From Klebsormidium nitens (taxonomy: Eukaryota; Streptophyta; Klebsormidiophyceae; Klebsormidiales; Klebsormidiaceae), in contig DF237315.1 of NCBI GenBank assembly GCA_000708835.1, positions 8,213 through 72,212 of the forward strand: DNA of 64,000 nucleotides, given 5' to 3'. The stretch's first letter is position 1; every line of letters begins with the position of its first letter. The notes beneath the pieces are model-generated. The model was given only the letters and a program-made list of their open reading frames with translations. It was not told where the DNA came from and searched no databases. The position numbers and the translations under genes are program-made. Positions 43,088-55,358 of this stretch are shown here, one piece after another.

Positions 43088-44443
43088 ATGGCGGGTAGTC
43101 ATGTAAGGCGAAAGCGCCGCCAGAGGGCGGCGGCTGAGAGCGCCGCAGCTGATCAACTTGGTGGCGACAGCATCTTTGATACACTTCTGCCGGAGCTTCT
43201 GGACTGCATATTGCGCCGCGCGGCGGGGCAGAGCTCGTTGGCCTGGAAACGCATATCCTTGGTTAACAGGGCCTTCCAAGAGTCTCTTATGCGCTCCTCA
43301 GAAACGTTGGTGATCCGCCGAGGGGGCCCGCTGACTAAGGGCCCGCTGAAGCTGCGACCGCTGCAGGGCGCTGATGCATGCGCTGCTCTTTCAAAGGAGA
43401 TTGACGCAAGGCCGAGGGTTTCGAAGCTGGTCTTGAAGGCGGACGCCAAGACTGTTGCCGCTCATTCGCCCGCCATCTTAGAGTTTGGACCCCGGTGGAT
43501 CTCGGTGGAGGTGGACGTTCCTGAGCCGCACTTCACGGGTGTCATGGAGCTTCTTCCGAACCTGGAGAGCTCCATGAGACGACTGACCATCAGGGTTCGA
43601 CAAAAGGTCACCGGTTACATGTATCAGGGCGGCAAGAGCATCGCACACCTGGACATAGGCGTCGTCGTGCGAGCTTTTCCGGACCTCAAGAGACTCAACA
43701 TCAAAGGAGCATACCTTCTCCAAGTTCCAGCCAGCAAGAACGATGCATTAAACGCTGAGGACTCATTGAGCTGTAAACACAGTAGCCTCAGCATCCGCGA
43801 GCCAGGAGTTTGGGATTTGCAGCAGGGTTTGTCCTACCTACCAGCTTGCCTAACCAGCCTCCGCTCCTTGCGGTTGCAATGCGCGGACGCATTTCCTTTG
43901 CACGGGGTTCGAGCTCAGCATATCTCTTTTGCGCCCCTCATGCAATTGCAGACACTGCGGCTCGATGTGCGTCACAATATGACGCTCTCCAGTTCTCTGT
44001 TGGAGGAGGTCGCAGAGCAGTGCGTTTGCCTGCGGCAGCTTCTAGTTTTCGTCAGCCCGTGTGCCTCCTACGCTTCGAGGCCCTCTGCGAAACTTCCCAA
44101 CTTTGCAGAGAAGTGCCCAGACCTAGAGCGCCTTGTAATCAGTCAAGGCGGGACGGTTGCCAGCCCTGGGTTTGTGGAGCTGTTCCGCGAACACGGCCTA
44201 GCTGTGCCTTCGAAGTATTCGAGCACGCAGCGAGACACCAAGATTGTAATCCTTGAAGACGGAGACACCGAACACGCGGGACGCTGCGGCAAGCGATGCT
44301 CCGTGGCTATTTTCACTTGCATCATCTCAATCTGGGCAGACCCGGTCGATATCAACGATCCTGCGACCCGCAAGCGCGCTGTCGGGAAGCCCGCAACGGT
44401 TAAGAAGTGGTGTGACGCGTTCTGTGAGACAGAAGGCCCTTAA
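43088..44443 (+). CDS. F-box/LRR-like protein (paralogue D)
   Basis: Single-exon gene of 451 residues, colinear with B from M.GSHVRRKRRQRAA to KWCDAF, with an extra CETEGP end. F-box: FDTLLPELLDCILRRAAGQS...WKRISLVNRAFQE. Leucine-rich segments follow as in B (LVLKADAKT, MRRLTIRVRQ, LKRLNIKGAY, LRSLRLQCAD, LQTLRLDVRH, LRQLLVFVSP, LERLVISQGG). The start at 43088 was chosen by alignment with B. No frame lesion is visible. Presumed substrate receptor of an SCF ligase; the substrate is unknown. Confidence 0.85.
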   Translation: MAGSHVRRKRRQRAAAESAAADQLGGDSIFDTLLPELLDCILRRAAGQSSLAWKRISLVNRAFQESLMRSSETLVIRRGGPLTKGPLKLRPLQGADACAALSKEIDARPRVSKLVLKADAKTVAAHSPAILEFGPRWISVEVDVPEPHFTGVMELLPNLESSMRRLTIRVRQKVTGYMYQGGKSIAHLDIGVVVRAFPDLKRLNIKGAYLLQVPASKNDALNAEDSLSCKHSSLSIREPGVWDLQQGLSYLPACLTSLRSLRLQCADAFPLHGVRAQHISFAPLMQLQTLRLDVRHNMTLSSSLLEEVAEQCVCLRQLLVFVSPCASYASRPSAKLPNFAEKCPDLERLVISQGGTVASPGFVELFREHGLAVPSKYSSTQRDTKIVILEDGDTEHAGRCGKRCSVAIFTCIISIWADPVDINDPATRKRAVGKPATVKKWCDAFCETEGP

Positions 44444-45689
44444 GAATCATTGATAGGATGGAAGAGTAGTGCACGGTGGTGGAACAATCTGCCTTGGTGG
44501 CGCTTAAGACGGGTATCTTGGCTCGAAATGTGTATGCTTGTTTCCTCGGATTAAGGTGCTGAAGATTCCGGTGTGCTTTTTGTAGCAAGGATTGTACAAG
44601 ATAGTTGGCACTAACTGCTACCATTTTCTGAAGAGAGCCTGCACTTGTGCTTCACATCGAAGCCTCAGATGCCCTGCATCACGTACTAAGATCGATTATA
44701 TGCTCTATAGTTCTTCATGGATCTGGATATTATTGAGTTTCACATTGCCATGCACCGATGTGACTTGAAGCATGTCAGCTCTATGCAGCTATGCAGAGCG
44801 CGTTGAGCAGAACATCGATACAAATATGAACACGCGGTATGCATGGTTTTGAACCTGGCAGGTTTATCGATATTGCGCATATAATGGCTTCGCAAAGGAA
44901 TGAGGGCGGTACGCAAATTGACCGCGCTGACTATGCGCCTATGATTCCGTGCAAAGTCGATTAGATATCAATGAAACTTTTTCATGCCGCTTCCCAGAAA
45001 ATTGCGCGGTGGCTCATGGTCAATCTCTGCCTGCATCATGACTTCAAGCTGGATGTAACTTGAGATGCTCGAGAACTGAAGTTATGATTGGATGGAGCAT
45101 TATATAAGAATTATGATGCATAAAATTGAGTGACCGTAATTGGCCGTACTTCTTGCATGAGGAAGTACGGCCTCTGTACTGCACGTCGACAAAACGTGTA
45201 CGGAATCAATCAAAACACTGCATTAAAAGTACGTGCCATGCACCTTACATGGGATGGAATGCAAGCTGTTGCGGATGCACCTTCCCGTATAGGACAGGAC
45301 AGGACTCAGAATGCATCCAAAACGACGGCCAGTCCAAATTCCATGCATCGGTATTGTCAGGTAGACAACCCTATAGTGCGTTGTTGTACGTCTTGATGCA
45401 TGTCATCAGCAGGTTCCAGTTGAATCATCAGGACATCGCGGCATGATCTCAGAAATGACTTCTTTTATTCGTTCGATCATGTCTCCCTGAATCCTTATTG
45501 TATGCTGTTCAACCCTTGAACCGAACACTTTCGCGTGTTTCTCGAGGCAGCTCTGTCTCTCAGGACAAGTAACAACAGAGCTTCTCAGCTTGTTTGCCTT
45601 GGCGCCCTTGCGAGCCCGTGTCCTTCGCCGCCGCTACGAGAACAACCATTGGTATGCACCAGTTTCGACGATCACCAGCGGACTGCATT
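44444..45689. other. Intergenic region without supported genes
   Basis: 1.25 kb between the convergent 3' ends of F-box D (+) and the ABM gene (-). Short chance frames only. Confidence 0.5.
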
Positions 45690-48600
45690 CTACTTCTTCC
45701 CTGACAACAGGTTGTCCAATCCGAGCATGTTCTTGACTTTGTCGATTCCTTTTTGCATCGACTCCATCCCCCACGACTCGCGCTCCACGTTGCCGAGGTC
45801 CGTCTGCGCCGTCTGCTTGTAGCTGGCACCCCCGCCGCTGCCCCCCTGGCCTGTGGCGTCATCGAGACCGCCTTCGCCCTTGGGACCTGCAAACAACGAT
45901 AAAAAGGTTCAGACTTCGTCCCAAAAAAGGACTGCGATGAACACAGGCGCAGACTTGCAGTGCAGTCTCTCACGTTCGTGGTCGTCATTGGAAGGCCCGA
46001 CAGCAGTCCCACCGGCCGACTCTTTTAAAAGCAAACGCTGATATACGTGGAGACAACTTGGACACCCGCCAATTGCCACAACTACCCTCGTCCAAACGCC
46101 CCAAGTACTAGCCCTCAAAAGCCCTTCGCTTAGTTTGGTTCGATCAACGGCTGGCGAGAAACCTGGAAAGCCCGCTGTAAGACCCGTTCTTCATCCGTCC
46201 TTTTGAACGGCTGGTCTTCCGTAGCCGGTCACTGTACTTGAGAATCTTCGAAGAGAACCTCTTACGTCTCGACAACCCGTACATCGAATGATTTCTTGAG
46301 AGAACAATGATTGACTTGATTTCTTCTCGGATGAAAGTCTGAATAGATTCAAAATCAACGAGGGCCAACCTTTGCTTTCCATATGGCGACGAAAGGACGC
46401 CCCGAAGCCAGAAAGCCATCCTCGAGAAAGCAGGAGCGGAAAAGAACCCCAGATGACCACCCAGAAACAACAGCAATCCGTTTATAGGAACTCACCAATA
46501 GGGTTCATCATGTGCCCCAGCTGTCCATTGACCCACTCGTACGCCGCTAGCGCGACAGGACCCTTTAGGAGCGGCCGTACCTGCACAACGAGCACGTCGG
46601 CAATTCATTACAGCTACGCTTTGCACCAACACTCCGTGTGTCTCAATTTGGGCCCCGTCGGAGCTGATTCGACTTGTGTTACAGAGGGTGGACGGCGCAA
46701 GCGGCACCTTCAACAATAGAGAAAACTGCGTGGACGAAGGCAGGTCCTCCGACCGTTCGGGGGGGAATCATTCATGCTGAACAAGATTCTTTGGCGGAGT
46801 CCTTCAAACGATTGTTGTCAGCTGATGCATAAATTAATGTGACATGTAATGCAGACCCGAAGTAAGAGTCCACATCCTTCTCACATCGAGTCTTATCAAG
46901 ACGGACAGGGCTGCGATGAGGAAGGGCACAAACACAATGCTGTTGTCAGACTGATCAGAAGTATTGTCCTTTTCCTGAGTGACCATGCAGTCAAGAGCAA
47001 CCGAAGGGCTTGAGGCGTGTTTCTCAATCCGCCTGGAACTCTTGACAGAGAATCCATGCTTATTACTGACAGCATCGACCACAATCTGAAAAGCGCAAAG
47101 AGGTCGTCCAACACAATCATGCTCCTTTCGAAACCCCCAACTTGACTGACTTTCCGCGTATTCATTCCATCAAACTGGCAGTACAAACCAAGGCCCAAAC
47201 ATGCTCAATACGACCCCTACCCTTCCATGCCCTGTTCCTTCTGGCTCTGAGAGGAAGAGCACAAGCCTGGTTGACTTCATCAAGTTGACAGGCAGCCAGA
47301 CGAGGTGGGGGCTATCTCAAACATGAGACAACAGGCAATCCCACGGTAAAGAAAGACAAGCAACTCAAACAAAACTCAAGCAAATCGTTCTTCTTAGAGC
47401 AGGATTGCTACCAGAACATCCTGTTTGAAGTTCCGACTCTGTTCACTGGACTTTTTGAGTTGACTAGTTAACTCCTTCAAAAACTTGAAAGCGGTTCAGA
47501 TCGAGATCGAATCGTCGTTGACCCTTGACAAAGGCCCTAAAAGCAGTTCAGGAACCCTGAACTGACTCCTCACCTCTTCCAGAAACTTGGTGTACTCTGG
47601 CCCCGCATACACATCGTTCATCTCCACAAAGCCGTCGTACCGCTGCCAAAAGTGGTAGACGCTTGGCTCATATGCGTCCTGGCTGCACTCGAACGCGCGC
47701 ACCGGCGACTTGGAGTCTGCTACCTGGAGGGGGGGGAGAAAACGAGAAGTAATCTTAACACGGGCAATAAGAAAGACGTTTCACAAAGAGTCATCAGGAC
47801 AGCTGGGCCTGGCACTCAGCCATATGATGCAACCAATCGATAGCCCCCGTTTGATGAGCTGTAATGCAGCCTGTACTCGCGTGACTGGAAAAAGAGACTG
47901 CGATGAGGGATAGATGCTGAAGGTTTTAAGATGCGTGCGCAATTCATTTAGAGGAGGTTGTACAGCTCGTGTTCTAAGTATGTCATTATAAAAATGGTCA
48001 CTAGAGGCGCCAGTACAATTATGGTATCTTACACCAGAAGCACTTGCACAATCCACCCGGCTACTGAAAAGGAGAGCTTTGGTCAATGATGGTGTGAGGC
48101 TGCTAGACCAGAGGACTTGCTGCTTCCATAGGGGCCCCCAAAAAGGGGGCTGACTAAATGAGTAGAACAAGGAGGTATGCGAGTCAGTCAGTCCCAGGGA
48201 CTGACATAATCCAGTCACGTCTGAGGTTTTTGTGAGTACTGCTGACAGAGAGTCTTACAATTCGTCTCAGAAAACTGGAGAAAGTGGACGAGTCTGCGGG
48301 TACAGTAAAGTAGAGATTAATAGCAGGTTACGAAGGTATTAGTCAATAAACAACGCAGAGACGCGAAATGCTAAGATGATCCAAGAATTTTAAGGGGCTG
48401 GGTAAGTTGGATGCAAATATTGTGCTTCCGAAGTTAGGGGCTCTCTCTCCCATGATGGAAGAGGAGGAAGGAGGGCAGTATTGAAAATTGATTGGACATT
48501 AGCAAACCCTAATATGGCATTCTCCTAGGTGGTGGATATTCACCGGTGGTATTCTCATAATTGACCGAAGAACCTTCCTTGCACTGCTTGACTTCCGATA

Positions 48601-49571
48601 AACAAAGTGAAGGGGCATCATAAATGGATTCATATAACTGGACTTGATGCATCGTCTCCGGCACCAGACATGAATGTTGACTATCTCCGATTAACACGAA
48701 CCGACAAAACTTGGGTAGCAATAGAGCATCCCCATGGGCCGCACCTTGATTGATGAAAAGGAACCGGCTTGAATGCTCTCACTAACAAAGGTTCAAAATA
48801 ATGTCAGACTGATTTTGAGCTGCAGTCAGAAGCTTCTTGTCAGCGGTGATTGAAGTGAAGCAAGTCACAGATCCTAGTGCTTTTGTCAGTGCTGCTTCTG
48901 TCAGAGAGAGCAACTACAGTATCAGGGTCCTCCCTCGGGTACTTTCACAACGAAAGAAACGCAATGTTCATCAGAATCATATCCAAGTCTTCCCTTTTCA
49001 GAAAGAGGCCGTCGTGCTTCTGGAATCACTCAAATAAAGGATGGAAACCAGTTGCAAATGTGTCCAAGGAGTCCTTTGACAAACATGTGTATACCGAGCA
49101 GTTGGACAACACAGTCCGCAAATGAAAGCTTTGGATTTCTTTGTGCAATTGGCAGCCCTACACTGTCACGAAGACAAAAGCAAAAAGTGCACCACCCACC
49201 ATCGGCCGGAAGTGCTCCACGATACCCCGGCACAACGCTTGCACCTTTTCCTCCTTGCCCTCCTCCGCAGCCAACGTCACTGTAAGCACCAGGCTCCGCT
49301 CTTTGTCCTTCCTCTTCGCCGCCTTGACCTCCAAACCCCGTCTTAACCTGTTCACTTCCCTCCTTGCGCTTGTGGCCGGCATTGCTATCCTTCTCCCCAC
49401 ATATGAGCTGCTGTACTGTGAAAGATGAGCCTCTGCAACGGCTTGCCTGCTACATCTCCTGCCAGGCAGCAGTGCCTGACTTCTACAATTCAGTGAAGGA
49501 GTAGAGGGAGTGGCATTCTTGAGCAACGAGGCTTGCCCTGCATTCTGCACTAGACTTTGGCAGGTGGCCAT
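45690..49571 (-). CDS. ABM-type dimeric alpha-beta barrel protein, probably plastid-targeted
   Basis: Four exons: 49200-49571, 47574-47723, 46496-46580 and 45690-45886, joining to 267 residues. The first 60 or so residues (MATCQSLVQNAGQASLLKN, Ser/Ala/Arg-rich, few acids) look like a plastid transit peptide. The fold matches antibiotic biosynthesis monooxygenase-like domains: a strand SLVLTVTLAAEEGKEEKVQ, helix and loop ECSQDAYEPSVYHFWQRYD, then GFVEMNDVYAGPEYTKFLEEV. The C-terminus adds a helix-rich piece (YEWVNGQLGHMMNP), a Gly-rich linker and MESMQKGIDKVKNMLGLDNLL. ABM proteins include cofactor-free oxygenases and haem-degrading enzymes; no substrate can be inferred. Exon 1 is divergent with F-box E, and a decayed copy of its 3' part lies at 59.05-59.25 kb. 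Confidence 0.8.
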
Positions 49572-50164
49572 GATTTCTGGCCCTGCTGATGGCAGAAATT
49601 GAGATTGTTAGTTTGCTGCGATTTGCGTGGGGTTTGCGTGCCGCTTTTCCAGGAGAAGAGAGATAATGGGTAATAGAATGATAGAAGCAGAATGTGCCAG
49701 AGACCCAAACCTGTCGGGAACGATTCCGCCGGGCAATCAAGATACAAGGTGGGCTTCTTCCAGGAAAGATACAACTTGGCCGAATGCAGACAAAGCGCAC
49801 CTCTCTCGCTAATTGGAAGCTTGTCGCTTCTTGTATGTAATACCGGCCTAGCACATACGGTATCTCCTCGCCCTTCTCCCTCAGCTCTTCAGTGACTCTG
49901 AGAGAGGCAACTTGTCAAAGTCCAGATATCCAAATCTTGAAGCTTGCAAAATCTTGCACCAGCCAATCAGCTTGCAGCATTTCGAAGCCTTTCGGACAGA
50001 TTCAACCCTTTATGACGATATTTTGAGCTTGTTAGCGTCCGAAACCGAGCGCTTTTGTCCGCAGGCTGGCAGTAGTAGGTATTACAGGTAGGTAGACCGT
50101 GACGTGCTAGCCATGTGCGAGGAGCCAGAGGAGAGTGCTCAGAACTTCCAAGTTTCTGCAAGCA

Positions 50165-52737
50165 ATGCAGTCTGCAGAGCGCACGAGGGTGTTTTCAACA
50201 AGCCTTTTAGTTCGAAGGTCGCGCACCGAAACCCTTCAGAAGGAAGCAGATCGACATGTGGTCGCGCCAATGGCGAGGACCAAGCAGACGGCCAGGAAGT
50301 GCAGTGGTGGCGGAAGCAGGTTCCGAAGATCGCCACCTCCCCTTGTGGCCAGTGACTCACGTCCAACGGGCAAGGCGTACTTAGAAGTGCTCAGGCAGCT
50401 CGAGCAGTCTCAGAGTCCCGTGTCCTCCGAGCACGTGACTGGTGTGGTTGCTGGAGTGATCGAGCAGAGCGTTTCGGACGCCCGCACCGCTCTGCCTGAT
50501 CTGGGCCCCGACCTCCTCCAGCGCATCTTTGCAAAAGTGGGGCCGCATCCAAAGGACTTGGTTCCCCTTGGAGCCGTAAGCAAGGAGTGGCGTCAGGTTC
50601 TGAATGAAAGCACGTGGAAGGAGCTGTGCTTGGAGCATGCGGGGGGTTTGATCGAGGAGCTCGGGTATAGCAACAAGGCGGACGGGCCCCTGGGAGGATG
50701 GGCTGGGTTATACAAAGTCTTAGTGTATTGTCCAGGGTGTCACCTCCCAACATTTGAGCCTGTACTGCAAGCGGAAGCTTTGCGTGAGGACTACAACTGG
50801 ACGCATGGCCGGGGCCATGTGGAAGCAGCTCCAAAGGGGTTTTGCAAGGGAAAGGAAGCGAAAGAGGCTCTGTATCTAGCAACCTCAGATGAGGTGGTCA
50901 TCTCGCGCCTCTGCTCTCATAGACAGGCGGTTGAGATGTGCGATGCAGATGAGGCTTCGGCTCCTCCGATCCTGGCTTGCAGGGGCTTCGTCAAGTCCTT
51001 TGAGAGCTCAAAGCTTGCCCAAATGAGCGGGGCCGCTGCATTCTTGAGCAAGAGCATTGAGGCAGCGGGGGCGGCAAGCGGACCCGCAGAGTCTCCTCGC
51101 AAAGGAAGTGACCTGGAAGGAGCTGCGATCACTTCTAATGTTGAAGGAATGGTAGATAAGGAGGATCTGGATGAGGAAGACTCAAATGCTTTCGACATAG
51201 ATGACTCTGAAGAGTACTCCTTTGGGGACGAGGATGAAGGTAGAAGCGAAGGGGAAGCCAGCTCTGACTTGGAGGAAGCCAAGGAACTAGGGCCGCCATG
51301 TCTTTACTGCAGCAGCCCAATCTTCGCCCTGCCTCGCAAAGCCTTCGATCCTCTTTCGCATGTAGACTACGACGAGCTGCTATCAGAGTCTTTCTGTGAT
51401 GCTTACGACAGGCATGAAGACGGCGATGATTCGGAAGAGGACGAGCGCGATGACACAAAGTTTGTGCTAGCGTCGGGGTTTGTGTGCCTCAGCGGCCACA
51501 TTGTTCTTGGGATGGCTGGATATCCCAAGTTGGTTGCACTTGGAGTGCCGCACTCTGGAGAAGCTCTGAAGCTTCCGCGTCCGCAAGCAATTGAGTTCCT
51601 GCTCAAGTTTTTGGTCGGGAAGCGAGGTTGGGACCACAGGGAGGGGCACCAGTTCATTCAGGGCCTTGGGCTAGATCAGCTGATCCAAATTGATGCCAGG
51701 CTCATGCAAAAGAGGAGGTCTGGCCTGTTGAGGAACGTGGAAAGTCGGACGATTACAGGACTTTCGGTTTTCTCTATAGAGGGCCGGAGTCTCCCGTGGG
51801 CATCGTTGACGTGCTAGAAGCAAAAGTGCCAGCGAGCCTCTTGGAAGTTGTGCAAGACTTTGTCCTGACGGGGAGTCCCGGCTTTGTCGAGTGCGAGCGG
51901 TCCATTTTCGACGCGTTTGAGGCTGTAGACCGGAAAGAGGAAGAGGCGATGGCGTGTAGAAACAGAAGACAGGTGGTGGATGAGGCGTTACGCGGGGCAG
52001 GTGTAGGGTACCCCTTATGGCAGAATCTTCCCAAAGACCTGTCAAACACTCTGAAGGCTCATGTTGAAACAGGGAACCCAAGCCTTGCCGAGTGCAACAG
52101 TCTAATCCTGGAAGAGCGCGAGACGATCAAGCAAGAAGAGGAGCGGACCAGAGCTTTGGAACTCAGGATGAAAACAATCTCTGAGGCGTTGCGGCAAGCA
52201 GGCTTCGACTCCCAGTACCACCTGGTCCCACACCAGCAGTCGCTGAGGGCGTACATAGACGTGAGTCTCACTGCTTTTGTCAATTCACTCAACAAATGAT
52301 TGTATATACCGAAGAGAGACCCGTGCTATTACCTCTGCTGATTGCAGCTTGCTTAGTTTGCATTCGCCTCCAAGCTGTTCTGCACGAATCTGAGCATCAA
52401 GAGCAGCTGCTGCATGTCTTCTCCAAATCTTGTGGTGCCTTGGTTGAGGCAAGGAGTTGGATGGTTTCAATTTGCTGTTTTCATTCATGCCCTAATGATA
52501 CGCAATTGATGGTTGACTTTGACGTGCACTCCTTTTCAGGACCCGGGTTCGATTACTGTGGAGGAGGTCGTTGCGCAGCAAAGAGACGTGCGAGTGCAAA
52601 GCGGCAACTGTATTGGGGTCACAGACGGCAGACTTTGTGGAAACAAGGCGGCTCTTGCCTGCTCTAACAAACGTTGCGGGAACTGCTGCCGCAAACTTGT
52701 AGAACCCTGCCGTACGGCAAAGCATAGGAAGTCCTAG
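50165..52737 (+). CDS. F-box/zinc-motif protein with histone H3-like N-terminus, frameshifted in the middle (paralogue E)
   Basis: Exon 1 runs to 52260 and exon 2 is 52540-52737. Two in-frame ATGs are possible: 50165 and 50270. The second opens with MARTKQTARKCSGGGSR, whose first ten codons equal those of histone H3. Neither ATG is ideal: 50270 has C at -3 and G at +4, while 50165 has G at -3. The F-box (LGPDLLQRIFAKVGPHPKDL...KEWRQVL), CLYC and GFVCLSGHIVLGMAG, an acidic Asp/Glu stretch, three helical repeats (LAECERLI-like) and the Cys tail (C.GVTDGRLC...CSNKRCGNCCRK...C...KH) follow. Near 51705-51718 one base is missing relative to F, ending the first frame at 51817 (WASLTC) and leaving the repeats and tail in another frame. 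This is either a real lesion or an A-run sequencing error. Confidence 0.75.
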
Positions 52738-53590
52738 GATAGACTCGATTGAAACCCAATAGGAGGTTCTACTCTGCCAGTCTTTCTCGAAGAGAGTCTT
52801 GCTTGGTTGCACTTCATCGACCGACTTACTAGAGCAAGTCAAGTGTGCGGGTGCTTTAAAGTTGTGATGGCAAATCTTGGGCCCATCGTGATTGGCTTGA
52901 TGTACCGTATATTCGGTCGTCAGTGTATACGCTTTAGACAACTTATGATGCGCCCACCTACCATACAAGGCCGAGGATATAACTTAAGCTCATGGCCTGT
53001 CGACGACCTCTGCATGCCTCATCAGTAGCTGCTTTCAGTACGTGAGCTTACGGGCTCAAGTGCATTGCAAATGCACATGACCGTCTTAACACGCATATGT
53101 ATATATTCTAGATGCCACGATGTGCATTGCATATAACTGCCACTTACATAGAGCTAAGCTACAATTATGCTCGACCGTCATAACATATGTGCAACTTTTG
53201 AATTATGCACTGAATGCATTGATTGATGCATATTTACCCACCGCGCTAGACTCGATCACATCCATGCGTATCTCGCGTATGATCTGAGCTTCACCTCACG
53301 ATGACCTTGCATGCTCCGATGTTAGACATAATAGCATGCAATGCGGTGCATGTCGAGCCTTACATACAAGCACGTAGCCGAGCATGTGCACATGCCCGGC
53401 AGCGCCCCTGCCGCTTCCACGATTGTGTCCAAAATAAAGCCAACATAACCACCATTGCAGATAAACTGTGGCCATGAATTAAACCTCAACATTGAGATTG
53501 GATGACCGGCGAACTGAAATAATTGGAACGTCAACTAAAGATATTACTAAATAGCACAAGCATTTCATCGTATGTGGGACGCGTCCATTA
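52738..53590. other. 3' flank of F-box E without supported genes
   Basis: About 850 bp, partly A/T-rich, with no recognisable gene or repeat. Confidence 0.5.
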
Positions 53591-53699
53591 ATTGCAAGCC
53601 ACTCAACACACTAGAGCCCCAGATTCGCTTGCAACATATAAGATCAAGCTGACCATCTCCCCTTCCTTCTACAATGCGTTGCTCGATTTGGAAGCGGCT

Positions 53700-54065
53700 G
53701 TGACGAATATGAGCTGGAGCAGGTGTGGCCCACCGCCTGCCCCGCACAGCGCGGCTACGTGTCACCCAAAGGATATCAAAGTTGGGCCTTCATTCCAAAG
53801 GTGCTGGTACCCTTAGCCTTCTTCATCCTCTGGTTCGAATTAAAGGGACTGGGAGGCTCGTCAATAGTACCCATGTACAAGCAATCCAGCGACGTTCGTC
53901 GGCGCCTCCGCTACAGGGTTGCCGTCGAGCTCTTCGACTTGAGCTTTCAGCTTCAGCCAGATTGCGCCTTCCGCGGATAGCCCCCCCGGATCATGAGAGC
54001 GGCTATCGCAACGACGATCACCACCACATCTTAGGTGATCTCAACCCAAGTGAACTGTGCTTCGT
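53700..54065 (-). pseudogene. Decayed copy of the membrane-protein 3' exon
   Basis: This stretch is clearly related to 62940-63235 (shared strings such as cccatgtacaagcaatcca / cctatgtacaggcaatcca and gcctccgctacaggg / gcctcccctaccggg). Read on the minus strand it begins FTWVEIT like the intact copy, but hits in-frame stops within the membrane segment and shifts frame afterwards. Confidence 0.7.
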
Positions 54066-55208
54066 TCGGTAGTTGGCTGCTATGTTACGCCGCTGCATAA
54101 CGAAAAACATTTATGGGGTCAGAAGCAATTAAAAGACTTCACACATGGGATTTGTTTGCCTCGTCCTTTACTTGGGTGTTGCACGAAAAAGTCTGAACAC
54201 AGACTGCGGCAGCGGTGCGGATCCACGAATTGTTCCGAAAATGAATAACCATCACAGTGGCCGCAACAGCTCGAGAGCAACGCACAAAGGCAATTGTCCG
54301 GTGACAACCTCCATTTCGATGCTACAGCGATTCGAAGTTGGCATCCTTCTGAAGCCTGATAACAACAATTCAGTCGACGGAATTTGAGTGCAAGGAATCA
54401 GCGTTTGAGGACACTTCAAATAATCTATTGCAGCAAACAACTGCGCGTTTCGGTCAGGACTACGGCAAGGGAAACTCGAGCAAGTGCATTGTCAAGAGTC
54501 GTGAAAACAGGGATGAGCTTATTCTGACCGGAGGATCTTTCGAGGAAACGGTTCTCAATCGGACGTATTGTAACAGGCTATGCTGGCCAGGGTCCAATCG
54601 ATGCGCGCTGATTATGATCTCTCTCCCTCGTCTAGAAAATGCATCCGTCAAGCACTTTCAAGCGACTGATCAGGTGATGGGGTGCCTAAGGTAAGAAGCA
54701 TGCAAGATTTCCTTCCCGTACCTGACCTTTCATCACTTTTGTCCGGACGGCCTCGCCCGAAACTTTGAAGCCCATATAGAATAATCGAATGAAGCTTGCG
54801 AAAAGACGCTGATTCAGCATCGAACTGCGAGCTTTCGTGCCTTCAAAAAGCTAAACCATTGGCAAACAAAAGCGAACCCCTGTCCCGCTTATCTTGAAGC
54901 GGTCGTATCTCGGGTCCACCATTGAGAACTCTCACGAAGCCCACGATACCTCTTCACACCCCCCCTACGACACGAACAAACCTTCTCCAAAACCCCTCTT
55001 ACGTTTCAGTAACCCCGTAGAAAGTCTCTCAGCCTGTAAATCAAGATTCCGCAGTGATATTCAGCCCTCGCAGACGTCAACTCCATCCTGAAGAACGCCC
55101 CTCAAACCCATCCAAAGCCCCCTCGATAACCCTACAATACCCTGTCAGAACCCTTTCGGACACGTCATGAACCTGCCTAGCCAGTGGGAAACGCGACTTT
55201 TTTCCCAC
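54066..55208. other. No supported gene
   Basis: 1.1 kb between the decayed membrane-protein exon and the dihydropyrimidinase exon. The expected 3' part of the dihydropyrimidinase gene was looked for on the minus strand and not found. Confidence 0.4.
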
Positions 55209-55358
55209 CTGTAAATTCCAGCCCTCGTAGACATTCGTGTCCATCCGCGGGTGGTGCGTGCGTGCGCTGATCACGTGCTCCGCCCGGGAATCCAGGACGA
55301 TGACGTCAGCACGGGAGCCGGGCGCCAAGACGCCTTTCCGGGGTAACAAAATGAAGGC
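55209..55358 (-). pseudogene. Isolated exon of a dihydropyrimidinase-like amidohydrolase
   Basis: A 50-codon exon bounded by a gcgcag acceptor (minus strand, after 55359) and a gtggga donor (before 55208). It reads FILLPRKGVLAPGSRADVIV... and ...VISARTHHPRMDTNVYEGW. This is the C-terminal PRKG...PGSDADI...ISA.THH...DTNVYEG motif of plant dihydropyrimidinase (PYD2), the second enzyme of reductive pyrimidine catabolism. I found no other exons on either side, so it is either a fragment or part of a gene whose remaining exons I failed to see. Confidence 0.6.

Noticed and set aside
50270-50400. A true histone H3 gene at the start of F-box E
   Set aside because: Similarity stops after residue 9-13; no histone fold follows and the frame continues into an F-box.
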